From assembly GCF_023721415.1 (NCBI RefSeq), contig NZ_JAMQVC010000001.1:992001-1056000 (forward strand): a DNA stretch of 64,000 bases, in the 5' to 3' direction. The position numbers and the translations under genes were made by a program. Numbering within the stretch: the first letter of the stretch is position 1; each line of letters begins with the position of its first letter. The notes beneath the pieces were generated by a model, which ran no database searches, was not told the origin of the DNA, and worked only from the letters and a program-made list of their open reading frames with translations. This DNA comes from Galbibacter mesophilus. GTDB lineage: Bacteria; Bacteroidota; Bacteroidia; Flavobacteriales; Flavobacteriaceae. This document shows, in pieces, positions 1 through 7,544 of the stretch.

Positions 1-16
1 AAATGCAATGTTAAAA

Positions 17-673
17 TTATAATGTCATTTCGGGAACTTCATTGGGTACAATCAAACGACCTTGCGTAGCCTCTTTTATTTCTGCTACGGAAACCCCTGG
101 TGCTCTTTCCAACAGCTTAAACCCTTCCGAAGTAATTTCTAAAACTGCTAAGTTGGTAACTATCTTTTTAACGCACTTTACACCTGTTAAAGGCAAGGAA
201 CATTCTTTGAGTAATTTGGATTCACCAGCGCGATTGGTATGCATCATAGCCACAATAATATTTTCTGCGGAAGCCACCAAATCCATCGCGCCTCCCATAC
301 CTTTTACCATTTTACCAGGAATTTTCCAATTGGCAATATCGCCATTATCAGCTACTTCCATCGCGCCCAAAATGGTTAAATCTACATGTTGACCACGGAT
401 CATACCAAAACTTAAGGCAGAATCGAAAAAGGAGGCTCCTTTTAGGGTGGTAATTGTTTGTTTTCCTGCATTTATTATATCGGCATCTTCTTTCCCTTCA
501 AACGGAAAAGGCCCCATTCCTAAAACGCCATTTTCACTTTGGAATTCTACCGAAATATCATCGCGCACATAGTTGGCCACCAGAGTTGGAATGCCAATTC
601 CTAAGTTTACATAATAACCATCTTTAACTTCTTTGGCGATGCGTTGTGCTATTTGTTCTTTTGTTAAACCCAT
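17..673 (-). CDS. scoB: 3-oxoacid CoA-transferase subunit B
   Basis: Beta subunit of the succinyl-CoA:3-oxoacid CoA-transferase heterodimer, which moves CoA from succinyl-CoA to acetoacetate in ketone-body and branched-chain breakdown. The 218-residue product has the family length. The QSENG motif near residue 45-49 holds the catalytic glutamate (about E47) that forms the covalent CoA thioester; a glycine-rich NLGIGIPT segment precedes it. A longer reading from 733 adds about 20 basic residues that do not look like family sequence and would overlap the upstream gene, so I take the ATG at 673. Its partner subunit A lies upstream on the same strand, separated by a four-helix-bundle gene. Confidence 0.93.
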   Translation of the reverse strand: MGLTKEQIAQRIAKEVKDGYYVNLGIGIPTLVANYVRDDISVEFQSENGVLGMGPFPFEGKEDADIINAGKQTITTLKGASFFDSALSFGMIRGQHVDLTILGAMEVADNGDIANWKIPGKMVKGMGGAMDLVASAENIIVAMMHTNRAGESKLLKECSLPLTGVKCVKKIVTNLAVLEITSEGFKLLERAPGVSVAEIKEATQGRLIVPNEVPEMTL

Positions 674-713
674 AATTGATTTGTTAATTCGTGAATTTGC
701 AGATTTAAAGATT

Positions 714-1064
714 TTACTTCTTACTGGTTGCAATGATTTTGCTTATAACCAAAATGATTGAATTCAAATCTCTAAATAATTTTTCCTTTGGATTGGGATA
801 ATAAGGTGATGCTAAACATAATTTAAGCCAATACGAAATTTCATCTGCTTCCTTTGCTGCTACTTTAAATTTATGAATAAAGTCAGCCTTACTTTCGGCA
901 TTCTGGGCCCCGGAAACATCTGCACCGATAGACGTCCCAGATCTAAAAATTTGGGAAGCCATTTCATATTTATGCAAAGACCTCAAATCTTCAGAATAAC
1001 TAATAATGGCTAATGAAAATTCAAACGTAAGTTGAATGATTAAATTTTCTTTTTCATTTCTCAT
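714..1064 (-). CDS. Four helix bundle protein (S23 / 23S rRNA intervening-sequence type)
   Basis: Small all-helical protein of 116 residues. The pattern EFSLAIISYSEDL, the central SGTSIGADVSGAQNAES stretch and the later KEADEISYWLKL helix are typical of the four-helix-bundle family first seen as ORFs inside 23S rRNA intervening sequences. Members are thought to form pentamers; their cellular role is unknown. The ATG at 1064 is chosen because the upstream alternative at 1070 is TTG. It sits between the two subunits of the CoA-transferase, 40 bp from each, on the same strand, so it is probably cotranscribed with them. No rRNA sequence surrounds it here. Confidence 0.85.
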   Translation of the reverse strand: MRNEKENLIIQLTFEFSLAIISYSEDLRSLHKYEMASQIFRSGTSIGADVSGAQNAESKADFIHKFKVAAKEADEISYWLKLCLASPYYPNPKEKLFRDLNSIILVISKIIATSKK

Positions 1065-1104
1065 TTTCAAATCTTCAAATTATCCCATTGTCACATCAAA
1101 AATA

Positions 1105-1806
1105 TTAAACCCTTTTTCTAACTGTTCGTTGTTCTATTCGTTTTTCGTAGCGCTCGCCTTGAAAGATGCGTTGTACAAATATGCCAGGGATGTGGATTTC
1201 GTTAGGGTCTAGGCTTCCGGCTGGGAGTAATTCTTCTACCTCCGCAACCGTAATTTTTCCTGCTCCACACATCACGGGATTAAAGTTTCGGGCCGTTCCT
1301 TTAAAAACCAGATTTCCCGCTTCATCACCTTTCCAAGCTTTTACGAAAGCGAAATCAGCCTCAAAGGCATGCTCCAAAATGTGTGGCTTGCCGTTAAAAA
1401 CTCTACTTTCTTTTCCTTCGCCTACTTCGGTGCCATACCCTGCAGGGGTATAAAATGCGGGAATTCCGGCTTGCGCGGCACGGCAACGTTCGGCTAAAGT
1501 TCCCTGTGGAATAAGTTCCACCTCCAATTCTCCGCTTAACATTTGCCGTTCAAACTCATCGTTCTCACCAACATAAGAGGAAATCATTTTTTTTATTTGT
1601 TTCTTTTGAAGTAGAAGTCCGAGTCCGAAATCGTCCACTCCAGCATTGTTGGAAATACAGGTAAGATTCTTAATGTTAAGCTCCACCAATCTTTGGATAG
1701 CGTTTTCGGGAATCCCACAAAGTCCGAAACCTCCCAGCAAAAACGTCATATTATCGGTTACTCCTTTAAGGGCTTCTTTCACCGATGCTACTTTCTTATT
1801 AATCAT
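1105..1806 (-). CDS. scoA: 3-oxoacid CoA-transferase subunit A
   Basis: Alpha subunit of the 3-oxoacid CoA-transferase; with ScoB it activates acetoacetate at the expense of succinyl-CoA. The 233-residue protein begins with the family signature [13 protein letters not shown] at about residues 25-37 and contains the conserved segment [18 protein letters not shown] that precedes the long helix region. The ATG at 1806 follows a 257-bp AT-rich divergent spacer shared with the GNAT gene. It is the first gene of a three-gene minus-strand unit (scoA, four-helix-bundle gene, scoB). The C-terminus is strongly basic, which is slightly unusual. Confidence 0.93.
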   Translation of the reverse strand: MINKKVASVKEALKGVTDNMTFLLGGFGLCGIPENAIQRLVELNIKNLTCISNNAGVDDFGLGLLLQKKQIKKMISSYVGENDEFERQMLSGELEVELIPQGTLAERCRAAQAGIPAFYTPAGYGTEVGEGKESRVFNGKPHILEHAFEADFAFVKAWKGDEAGNLVFKGTARNFNPVMCGAGKITVAEVEELLPAGSLDPNEIHIPGIFVQRIFQGERYEKRIEQRTVRKRV

Positions 1807-2063
1807 TTGACAATATTTTTACTGAAAATTACGAATATTTCAAAGAAAATGGAATTGTTTGTGCCGTAATTATTTTCAATGTGATTCTTAGCATATTTGC
1901 TTGAATCGATACAAATCATAAAGTAGTTTTACATTCAATTAACAAAGCGAGCCAACTACAAGCATTTAATATTCCAAAGGAGGTCTTTTTTTATGATATT
2001 TGCATTTCCCTTTCTTTATTTATTAACGTTTAACAAAACCCTTTCCCCTAAAGCCCAATCCCA

Positions 2064-2498
2064 TTGCAAAACGACAAGCTAATTTTTAAAAAACTCACCC
2101 AAGAGAATATTCAAGAAATCTCGTTATTGGGGCAGCAATTAAATCCAAAACTAACTTTGGAAGAGGTGAAAGCCTACCAAAAGGAAATGTTTACTTTCCC
2201 TAATTATCATTGCTTCGGTCTGTTTATGGAAGACTCGCTCGTGGGGATTTCCAGTGGATGGATTACCGTTCGCCTCTATTCCGGCAAACAACTGGAAGTT
2301 GACAATGTAATTATCGATAGCAACATTCAGTCCAAAGGATTGGGAAAAATCTTTTTTGAACATATCAATGCTTGGGCGAAGGAAAACCAATGCAAAACCA
2401 TTGAACTAAACACTTACGTGCAAAACGCCCGCTCCCATAAATTCTATTTCAATAACGGTTTTTCCATTCTCGGTTTTCATTTTTGGAAGCGATTGTAA
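2064..2498 (+). CDS. GNAT family N-acetyltransferase
   Basis: Predicted acetyl-CoA-dependent N-acetyltransferase of 144 residues; the acceptor is unknown. Motif A is visible as DNVIIDSNIQSKGLGK (about residues 80-95), where QSKGLG forms the pyrophosphate-binding turn, followed by an FFEHINAWAKENQC helix and the C-terminal ARSHKFYFNNGF segment typical of motif B. The only usable start in this frame before the conserved region is TTG at 2064, since a stop codon lies 13 bases upstream and the next ATG is at residue 42. It precedes the membrane glycosyltransferase gene by 26 bp and is probably in the same transcript. Confidence 0.85.
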   Translation: MQNDKLIFKKLTQENIQEISLLGQQLNPKLTLEEVKAYQKEMFTFPNYHCFGLFMEDSLVGISSGWITVRLYSGKQLEVDNVIIDSNIQSKGLGKIFFEHINAWAKENQCKTIELNTYVQNARSHKFYFNNGFSILGFHFWKRL

Positions 2499-2524
2499 TT
2501 TTGATTAAAACCACCTGACCAACC

Positions 2525-4012
2525 ATGAAAAAATACCTGCCCATAATTATCTGTCTTTCACTTGTGAAGTTTGTAATTCATTGCTTCGGAAACAGAAACT
2601 ATGGCTTTCACCGAGATGAATTACTGCACTTATCGGCAAGCGAACATTTGGATTGGGGGTTTATGGAGTTCCCACCCTTTATTGCCGCCATCGGAAAATT
2701 ATCGTATTGGTTCTTTGATTATTCCCTTTGGGGGACTCGTTTATTTCCCACGCTTGCAGGTGTTGCCATCCTAATTATATGCTGTTTGATGGCCAAGGAG
2801 CTTGGCGGGAAAACCAAAGCCATATTGCTCTCTGGTGTTTGCATACTTGCTTTTCTTCCCTTTTATAGAAACCACACCTTATTTCAACCGGTCGCATTCA
2901 ATCAGTTGTTTTGGACACTCGGATTTTACCTTTTTATAAAATACGTCAACACCAGTAATAAAAAATTCCTGCTTCTCTTGGGAGCCACTTTAGGAATCGG
3001 TTTGCTGAATAAATATACCATGCTGGTTTGGGCATTCGGACTTCTTATCGGACTGTTTTTCTATAAAAAAGGAGCCCTTTTCAAAAACAAATGGTTGTAC
3101 GTCGCTGCATTCATTGGGTTTTTAATTTTTCTACCGAATGTTATATGGCAGGTACAAAATGACTTCCCGCTTTTAAAACATCTGCAAGCCCTCAACCAAA
3201 ACCAACTTGAAGACATAAATCCCTGGGAATTTGCTCTGGCGCAATTAAACTTTCCATTTACACTTGTAATAAGTCTGTTTGGGGCTGTTGCGCTTCTAGC
3301 AAGTGAACATTTAAAAAAATACCGCGCAGTTGGTGTGGGTGTGGTCATAATCTTTTCAACGCTGTGGTTGCTTCACTCAAAAGCCTATTATGTGTTTGGC
3401 ATTTATCCCGTGCTTTTTGCCAGCGGAGCGGCTACGATAGAGCGCTTATTGTCAAAAAAAACTGTTTGGGTAATCGTAATAGCGGTGGCAGTATTGGCAC
3501 CAACTTTATATTTTATTCCAGAAGCCACGCCCGTATTACCCATTGAAAAGTTTGTTACGTATAAAAGTTTAGAAGAAGATAAAGGCCGTATAGAACTAAC
3601 AAGCGATTATGCCGATATGTTTGGTTGGGAAGAGCAGGTACGTCTCGTAGACAGTGTTTACCAATCTTTATCACAAGACGAACGAAACAACTGCGTGCTA
3701 TGGGCCGAGAACTATGGCGAGGCAGGCGCACTAAAAATTATTGGTAAAAAATATGGATTGCCAAATCCCATTAGTCGACATGGTAGTTTTTGGTTATGGG
3801 GATACGGAAACAAAGATGCCACAGTTTGGATAAGTTTAGGCAACGAAAAACCTGCGGTAACCCATGTTTTTAAAGAAGTTGAACTTGTAAAAATCATTAC
3901 CCATAAATATGCTATTGGGGAGGAAAACGGCATTCCACTTTACATTTGCAGAAAACCAAAAGTTGATATCCCCCAATGGTGGGCAGATTATAAAGAGCAC
4001 GTTTTCGATTGA
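2525..4012 (+). CDS. GT39/ArnT-like polytopic membrane glycosyltransferase
   Basis: Integral membrane glycosyltransferase of 495 residues in the PMT/ArnT superfamily, which uses polyprenyl-phosphate sugars to modify lipids or proteins at the outer face of the inner membrane. After a first membrane helix, the first periplasmic loop carries FHRDELLHL and LDWGFMEFPP, the acidic family motif expected to hold the catalytic residues. Roughly ten hydrophobic helices follow to about residue 340, then a soluble C-terminal domain of about 150 residues. Donor and acceptor cannot be read from the sequence. The ATG at 2525 follows the GNAT gene by 26 bp. Confidence 0.85.
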   Translation: MKKYLPIIICLSLVKFVIHCFGNRNYGFHRDELLHLSASEHLDWGFMEFPPFIAAIGKLSYWFFDYSLWGTRLFPTLAGVAILIICCLMAKELGGKTKAILLSGVCILAFLPFYRNHTLFQPVAFNQLFWTLGFYLFIKYVNTSNKKFLLLLGATLGIGLLNKYTMLVWAFGLLIGLFFYKKGALFKNKWLYVAAFIGFLIFLPNVIWQVQNDFPLLKHLQALNQNQLEDINPWEFALAQLNFPFTLVISLFGAVALLASEHLKKYRAVGVGVVIIFSTLWLLHSKAYYVFGIYPVLFASGAATIERLLSKKTVWVIVIAVAVLAPTLYFIPEATPVLPIEKFVTYKSLEEDKGRIELTSDYADMFGWEEQVRLVDSVYQSLSQDERNNCVLWAENYGEAGALKIIGKKYGLPNPISRHGSFWLWGYGNKDATVWISLGNEKPAVTHVFKEVELVKIITHKYAIGEENGIPLYICRKPKVDIPQWWADYKEHVFD

Positions 4013-4148
4013 TAACACCAGCAAATGATTATATACAATTGTTTTTCAGTTTTTTCTGAAATATTTAGTAGGTTTGGAAAACTTGATGTTTGTTTTCTAT
4101 GTCGGGAAATTAAATTTTGAGTAGTTTTTAGAATTCTAATATAAATTT

Positions 4149-4748
4149 ATGTGCAATAAACAAATCCTCATAGAAAGGTTTTTTGAGCAAGATTCTTTCT
4201 CTACAAAAGATTTGAATAAATTATGGAAACGTATTTATTCAAGTACTAGCAAAAAGGATCTTGAGACTTGGCATAATAAAATGAAAGTAGAGTTAAAAGC
4301 ATATAAAAAGAACCAAAACGGATACAAAAAATTGGAAGCAAGAGTTTTTAGCACTCAACCCCGAAAGAGAAATGATGACCTTGTAAGAAAGTTTTTATTA
4401 GATAATTTCAACTCGAACAATTCTGAATTGGCAAAGAATTTACACCTAAGTTTGAACGAATTATCGGGAGTCGCTAAAAATTTCGGAATCAAGAATTTTG
4501 ATGAAAATTATATTTTAGATCAAGCGGAAAAAGAATTGTTAATCGACTTTTTTGACTCAAGACTAAGAGCTTTATCAAATATTGAAAAATCACAAAAAAA
4601 GAAAAACAAAATTACACTAGATAAATCTAAGAAGAAAAAAAAAGAAAAGTCTGTAACTAAAAGATCTACGACAGGCTCAACAGTATACGAAGTGATAAAA
4701 AGTCGAGGAGGCATCGGAAAACTAATTTATACCTCAATGAGTAAATAA
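4149..4748 (+). CDS. Lysine-rich hypothetical protein
   Basis: Unrecognised protein of 199 residues. The first half is helical and charged; residues about 75-120 (NSNNSELAKNLHLSLNELSG onward) resemble a helix-turn-helix in spacing, but I cannot assign a family. Residues about 148-172 form a run dominated by lysine and serine, followed by a short conserved-looking C-terminal segment ending VIKSRGGIGKL. The strong positive charge suggests nucleic-acid binding; that is inference. The gene is visibly richer in A and T than its neighbours and sits beside the 21-bp tandem array, so it may be a late acquisition. The ATG at 4149 is the first in frame. Confidence 0.55.
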   Translation: MCNKQILIERFFEQDSFSTKDLNKLWKRIYSSTSKKDLETWHNKMKVELKAYKKNQNGYKKLEARVFSTQPRKRNDDLVRKFLLDNFNSNNSELAKNLHLSLNELSGVAKNFGIKNFDENYILDQAEKELLIDFFDSRLRALSNIEKSQKKKNKITLDKSKKKKKEKSVTKRSTTGSTVYEVIKSRGGIGKLIYTSMSK

Positions 4749-4784
4749 CTCCAAATTTGCTACCAAACCCACAACATCACCCAC

Positions 4785-5003
4785 TCAACACACAGCAGGA
4801 AGCTCTTTAGGTATAGCAATATCCAATTTATCTACAGCAGGAACCACTTGGTGGGCAACATCGTCCATTTTGTGCGAAGCAATACCTTCTTCGTGTATAG
4901 CATTGCCCTCTTCACGGCCAACATGCTCCACTTTATGCTTAGCAGGAACCACTTGTTGTATAGCATGAACCACTTCACTTAAAGCATGAACTGTTAAAAT
5001 CAT
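4785..5003 (-). CDS. Small heptad-repeat peptide ORF encoded by the 21-bp array
   Basis: A 72-residue open frame on the minus strand, coextensive with ten 21-bp repeat units, so the product is ten seven-residue repeats. Typical units read HALSEVV, HAIQQVV, PAVDKLD and DVAHQVV: a small residue at position 2 and aliphatic residues at 6 and 7, an amphipathic pattern. The plus strand is interrupted by a stop inside the TAGCATGAA units, whereas the minus strand stays open over the whole array. There is no signal peptide and no recognisable ribosome-binding site. It may be a genuine small protein or the remains of a longer repeat protein; I know of no matching family. Confidence 0.4.
   Translation of the reverse strand: MILTVHALSEVVHAIQQVVPAKHKVEHVGREEGNAIHEEGIASHKMDDVAHQVVPAVDKLDIAIPKELPAVC
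4794..5003. repeat. Ten-unit, 21-bp degenerate tandem array
   Basis: The tetranucleotide AGCA or its variant AACA recurs at 4794, 4815, 4836, 4857, 4878, 4899, 4920, 4941, 4962 and 4983, exactly 21 bases apart each time with no indel. Between these anchors the units differ considerably, with ACCACTT or CCNTTT as a second conserved block. Precise phasing with diverged sequence is what coding constraint on a seven-residue repeat would give. The rest of the interval between the flanking genes (4749-4784 and 5004-5116) shows nothing else I can name. Confidence 0.85.
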
Positions 5004-5116
5004 TTCCAGAAAATTAATCTTCAGAGGAGCCTTTCAAAATTTAATTGTATAGTTTTTAAGCTCTTTATATATACTTTTTACTATATTGTTGCGTGTTAAC
5101 CCATAATATATATAGC

Positions 5117-5761
5117 ATGACATCAGGACAAAGAAGTAAACTTGAAATGTTTGAAGCTGTTCAAACCTATCTCGACGCAAATTCCAATAAATGGGAAGCC
5201 ATCAATAAAATTGTTCAACATAAAAATGAACTCAATGAGCTACTGCTTCAAGTTTATGAACATAAGGACGCACAGGAAGAAGCTAAAGTCTATGTGCATC
5301 AAAATAAGGTATTACAAAAGAAAATTGTAGCCGAAAAAGCTGATATACTTAATGATATTCTAGAAGTCCATGGAGAAGTAAGCAACAACGATGAATTGAA
5401 AAGCAGGGCCGATAAGTCGTTTACAGATTTATTTCGTTTGCCCAATACCGACTTTATAACAGTTATACACGAAATAATTGATTTACTAAGTCTTCACTTG
5501 GAAGCACTTGCCGACTATGGCGTTACGGACAATCAGATACAGGACTTCAAAAATAGTTTCGATGCATTTCTTGTCTTCCGTGGTCTCCCACGCCAATACC
5601 GCATTAAAGAAACTAGGGCTACAAAGGATTTGGAAACCATTTTTAAAGAAGCAACCGACCTTTTAAACAACAAGTTAGATAAGGTTATTAAAGTACTTAA
5701 AAGAAAAGAACCGTCTTTTTACAACGGTTATAATGCCGCCCGCGTAATTGTGGATAACTAA
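5117..5761 (+). CDS. Conserved-looking all-helical hypothetical protein
   Basis: Soluble protein of 214 residues with no signal peptide. It is almost entirely predicted helix: residues about 10-90 contain heptad-like runs (NELLLQVYEHKDAQEEAK, then a lysine-rich helix), and the C-terminal half ends with the aromatic segment SFYNGYNAARVIVDN. I do not recognise a named family or an active site. I start it at the ATG at 5117 rather than the in-frame GTG at 5093, because the extra eight residues look non-conserved. The flavin disulfide reductase starts 50 bp downstream on the same strand, so the two are probably cotranscribed. Confidence 0.65.
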   Translation: MTSGQRSKLEMFEAVQTYLDANSNKWEAINKIVQHKNELNELLLQVYEHKDAQEEAKVYVHQNKVLQKKIVAEKADILNDILEVHGEVSNNDELKSRADKSFTDLFRLPNTDFITVIHEIIDLLSLHLEALADYGVTDNQIQDFKNSFDAFLVFRGLPRQYRIKETRATKDLETIFKEATDLLNNKLDKVIKVLKRKEPSFYNGYNAARVIVDN

Positions 5762-5810
5762 AAACCTTTCAGAAAAGAAATCAGAAACGTAAACAATAGA
5801 ATTAACAGCA

Positions 5811-7166
5811 ATGACCAAATTTGACGTAATTATTATCGGTGCAGGAAGAGCTACCAACCTAGCCAGAAGTGCCGCCGCTAAAGGTAAAAAAGTAGCTATT
5901 ATAGAGAAATCCGCATTTGGGGGTACGTGTCCCAATCGTGGGTGCATACCTTCTAAACTGCTCATCGGGCATGCCCATGTTATTAGAAGCATTAAAGAAT
6001 CACAAAGGCACTTTATTTCAGCAAAAATAGAGAACATTGATACCCAAAAAATCTTCGATACCAACAATCAGTTTGTCAACTCCATTGGAGGTATCGTTGA
6101 AAACGGAATTCCAGACGAAGTAACTATCTATAAAGGTGAAGCCTCTTTTGTAGCAGACAAAGTGGTAACGGTAAATAATGAACAACTAACTGCCGAAACT
6201 ATTATTATTGCTACTGGCGCAAGGCCACGCAAAACCATTCACGAAAAGGTATGGACAAGCGATACCTTGTTTCCTTTACATGAACCTTTGCCAAAATCCA
6301 TAACCATTGTGGGTGGCGGATTTATAGGGGTAGAATTGGCGAACTTTTTTGATGCCATTGGCGTAAAAACCGTACTTATTGCAAGAGGTGCCGAACTACT
6401 GAAGCAGGAGGATAAAGATATCCAAGCCATTTTTAAAGAGGAATTCAGCAAAAATGTGGAAGTGCTATTTAATACGGAAGTGAAAAAAGCAACGCACAAT
6501 GAAAAGGGGTTTACGCTTATTTTGAAAAACGAGAAAGGCGAGGAAATTACTCATGAAACGGAAGCAGTTATTGAAGCAACTGGACGTATACCAAACACGG
6601 AAGATTTAAAGCTGGAAAACACCAAGATTAATGTTACCAATAGGGGTTATATTGAAAAAAATGAATTTTGCGAAACCAGCGTTAAAGGTATTTATGCTGT
6701 GGGGGATGTAGCTAGCAAGTATGCTTTGCAACACATTGCCAGTCATGAGGTGGTGTATTTGGGCAAACTATTGTTTGATAACCATTCTGAGCCATTACAA
6801 TATCCATACGTTCCGCATGCAGTGTTTTCAGACCCTGAAATTGGTAGCGTTGGAATTACTGAAGAAGAGGCCAAGGCACAAAATATAGAGTATGTTACGG
6901 CTATTACGCCATGGTCCAACAGTGCTAAAGCACGTTCCACCCGATTGGAGTATCCGCGTACTAAGTTTATTGTGGACCCAAACTCGCATAAAATATTAGG
7001 GTGTCACCTTATCGGTCCAGAGAGTTCAACCATTATTCATCAGGTGCTTGCCGTAATGCATATTGATAATGATATAAAACACTTAGGAAACATGATGCAT
7101 ATTCATCCTGCGGTAAATGAAGTTATCCTTGCCGGAGCTCGGGCAGTGATGAAGAAACTCAAGTAG
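5811..7166 (+). CDS. FAD-dependent pyridine nucleotide-disulfide oxidoreductase (dihydrolipoyl dehydrogenase-like)
   Basis: Class I flavin disulfide reductase of 451 residues. The N-terminus has an FAD-binding GAGRATNLA turn (residues 10-18), a variant of the usual GxGxxG. The redox pair is C40 and C45 in GGTCPNRGCIPSK. An NAD(P)-binding motif VGGGFIGVELANFF lies in the middle, and the C-terminal dimerisation domain ends with HIHPAVNEVI, which supplies the catalytic His-Glu pair. The substrate disulfide is unknown: lipoamide, mercuric ion or a low-molecular-weight thiol are all possible. No 2-oxoacid dehydrogenase genes are adjacent, which argues against a dedicated lipoamide role. A terminator hairpin follows. 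Confidence 0.85.
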   Translation: MTKFDVIIIGAGRATNLARSAAAKGKKVAIIEKSAFGGTCPNRGCIPSKLLIGHAHVIRSIKESQRHFISAKIENIDTQKIFDTNNQFVNSIGGIVENGIPDEVTIYKGEASFVADKVVTVNNEQLTAETIIIATGARPRKTIHEKVWTSDTLFPLHEPLPKSITIVGGGFIGVELANFFDAIGVKTVLIARGAELLKQEDKDIQAIFKEEFSKNVEVLFNTEVKKATHNEKGFTLILKNEKGEEITHETEAVIEATGRIPNTEDLKLENTKINVTNRGYIEKNEFCETSVKGIYAVGDVASKYALQHIASHEVVYLGKLLFDNHSEPLQYPYVPHAVFSDPEIGSVGITEEEAKAQNIEYVTAITPWSNSAKARSTRLEYPRTKFIVDPNSHKILGCHLIGPESSTIIHQVLAVMHIDNDIKHLGNMMHIHPAVNEVILAGARAVMKKLK

Positions 7167-7198
7167 GCACTATAAGAATTAGTTACAATAGTAGAATT

Positions 7199-7240
7199 AA
7201 GAAATCCGAGGGTATAACACTTTCGGATTTCTTTTATTTT
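7199..7240 (+). terminator. Intrinsic terminator after the disulfide reductase
   Basis: Perfect 11-bp stem (7199-7209 with 7223-7233) around a 13-base loop, followed by CTTTTATTTT. It ends the plus-strand unit started at 5117; the next genes are on the minus strand. Confidence 0.75.
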
Positions 7241-7313
7241 CTTCGGAAGACAAATGTTTTCAGCAAGAAATAGTATCATTTATGAATTGATACTACTGTA
7301 GAACGAAACGATG

Positions 7314-7544
7314 TTAGACTTGTTTGGTATCGATAATCTTTACTGGGCAGGCCTGTTGTGCTTGCTTACAACCATCAAAAATACTGTCGTCAAAAGATTT
7401 CAGTGTAAAAAATCCTTTTTTATCCGTAGCACCCAACAACACCGATTTCCCGTCTTTTTTAGACATTTGGAATTGTTGTGGCGCAAGCTCCACACAGTAG
7501 TTGCAGCCAATACATTTATTCCTTTGAAGCGTAACTACTACCAT
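7314..7544 (-). CDS. Small single-cluster ferredoxin
   Basis: Ferredoxin of 76 residues. Three cluster cysteines lie in CIGCNYC (residues 10-16) and the fourth in the C-terminal ACPV segment, with a further cysteine in the preceding DGCKQ. This is the layout of one [4Fe-4S] cluster with possible disulfide or second-site cysteines, as in monocluster bacterial ferredoxins. Its ATG overlaps the stop of the upstream U32 gene by one base (TAATG), so translation is probably coupled and the ferredoxin is a good candidate electron donor for that enzyme. This pairing is an inference from position. Confidence 0.88.
   Translation of the reverse strand: MVVVTLQRNKCIGCNYCVELAPQQFQMSKKDGKSVLLGATDKKGFFTLKSFDDSIFDGCKQAQQACPVKIIDTKQV

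Noticed and set aside
42-392. Plus-strand frame antisense to scoB
   Set aside because: Shadow of the conserved subunit B gene in the opposite strand; the same holds for other long antisense frames in conserved genes.
4794-5003. CRISPR-like array
   Set aside because: Units are directly abutting 21-mers with no unique spacers, and no cas genes are present. It is a coding-type tandem array.
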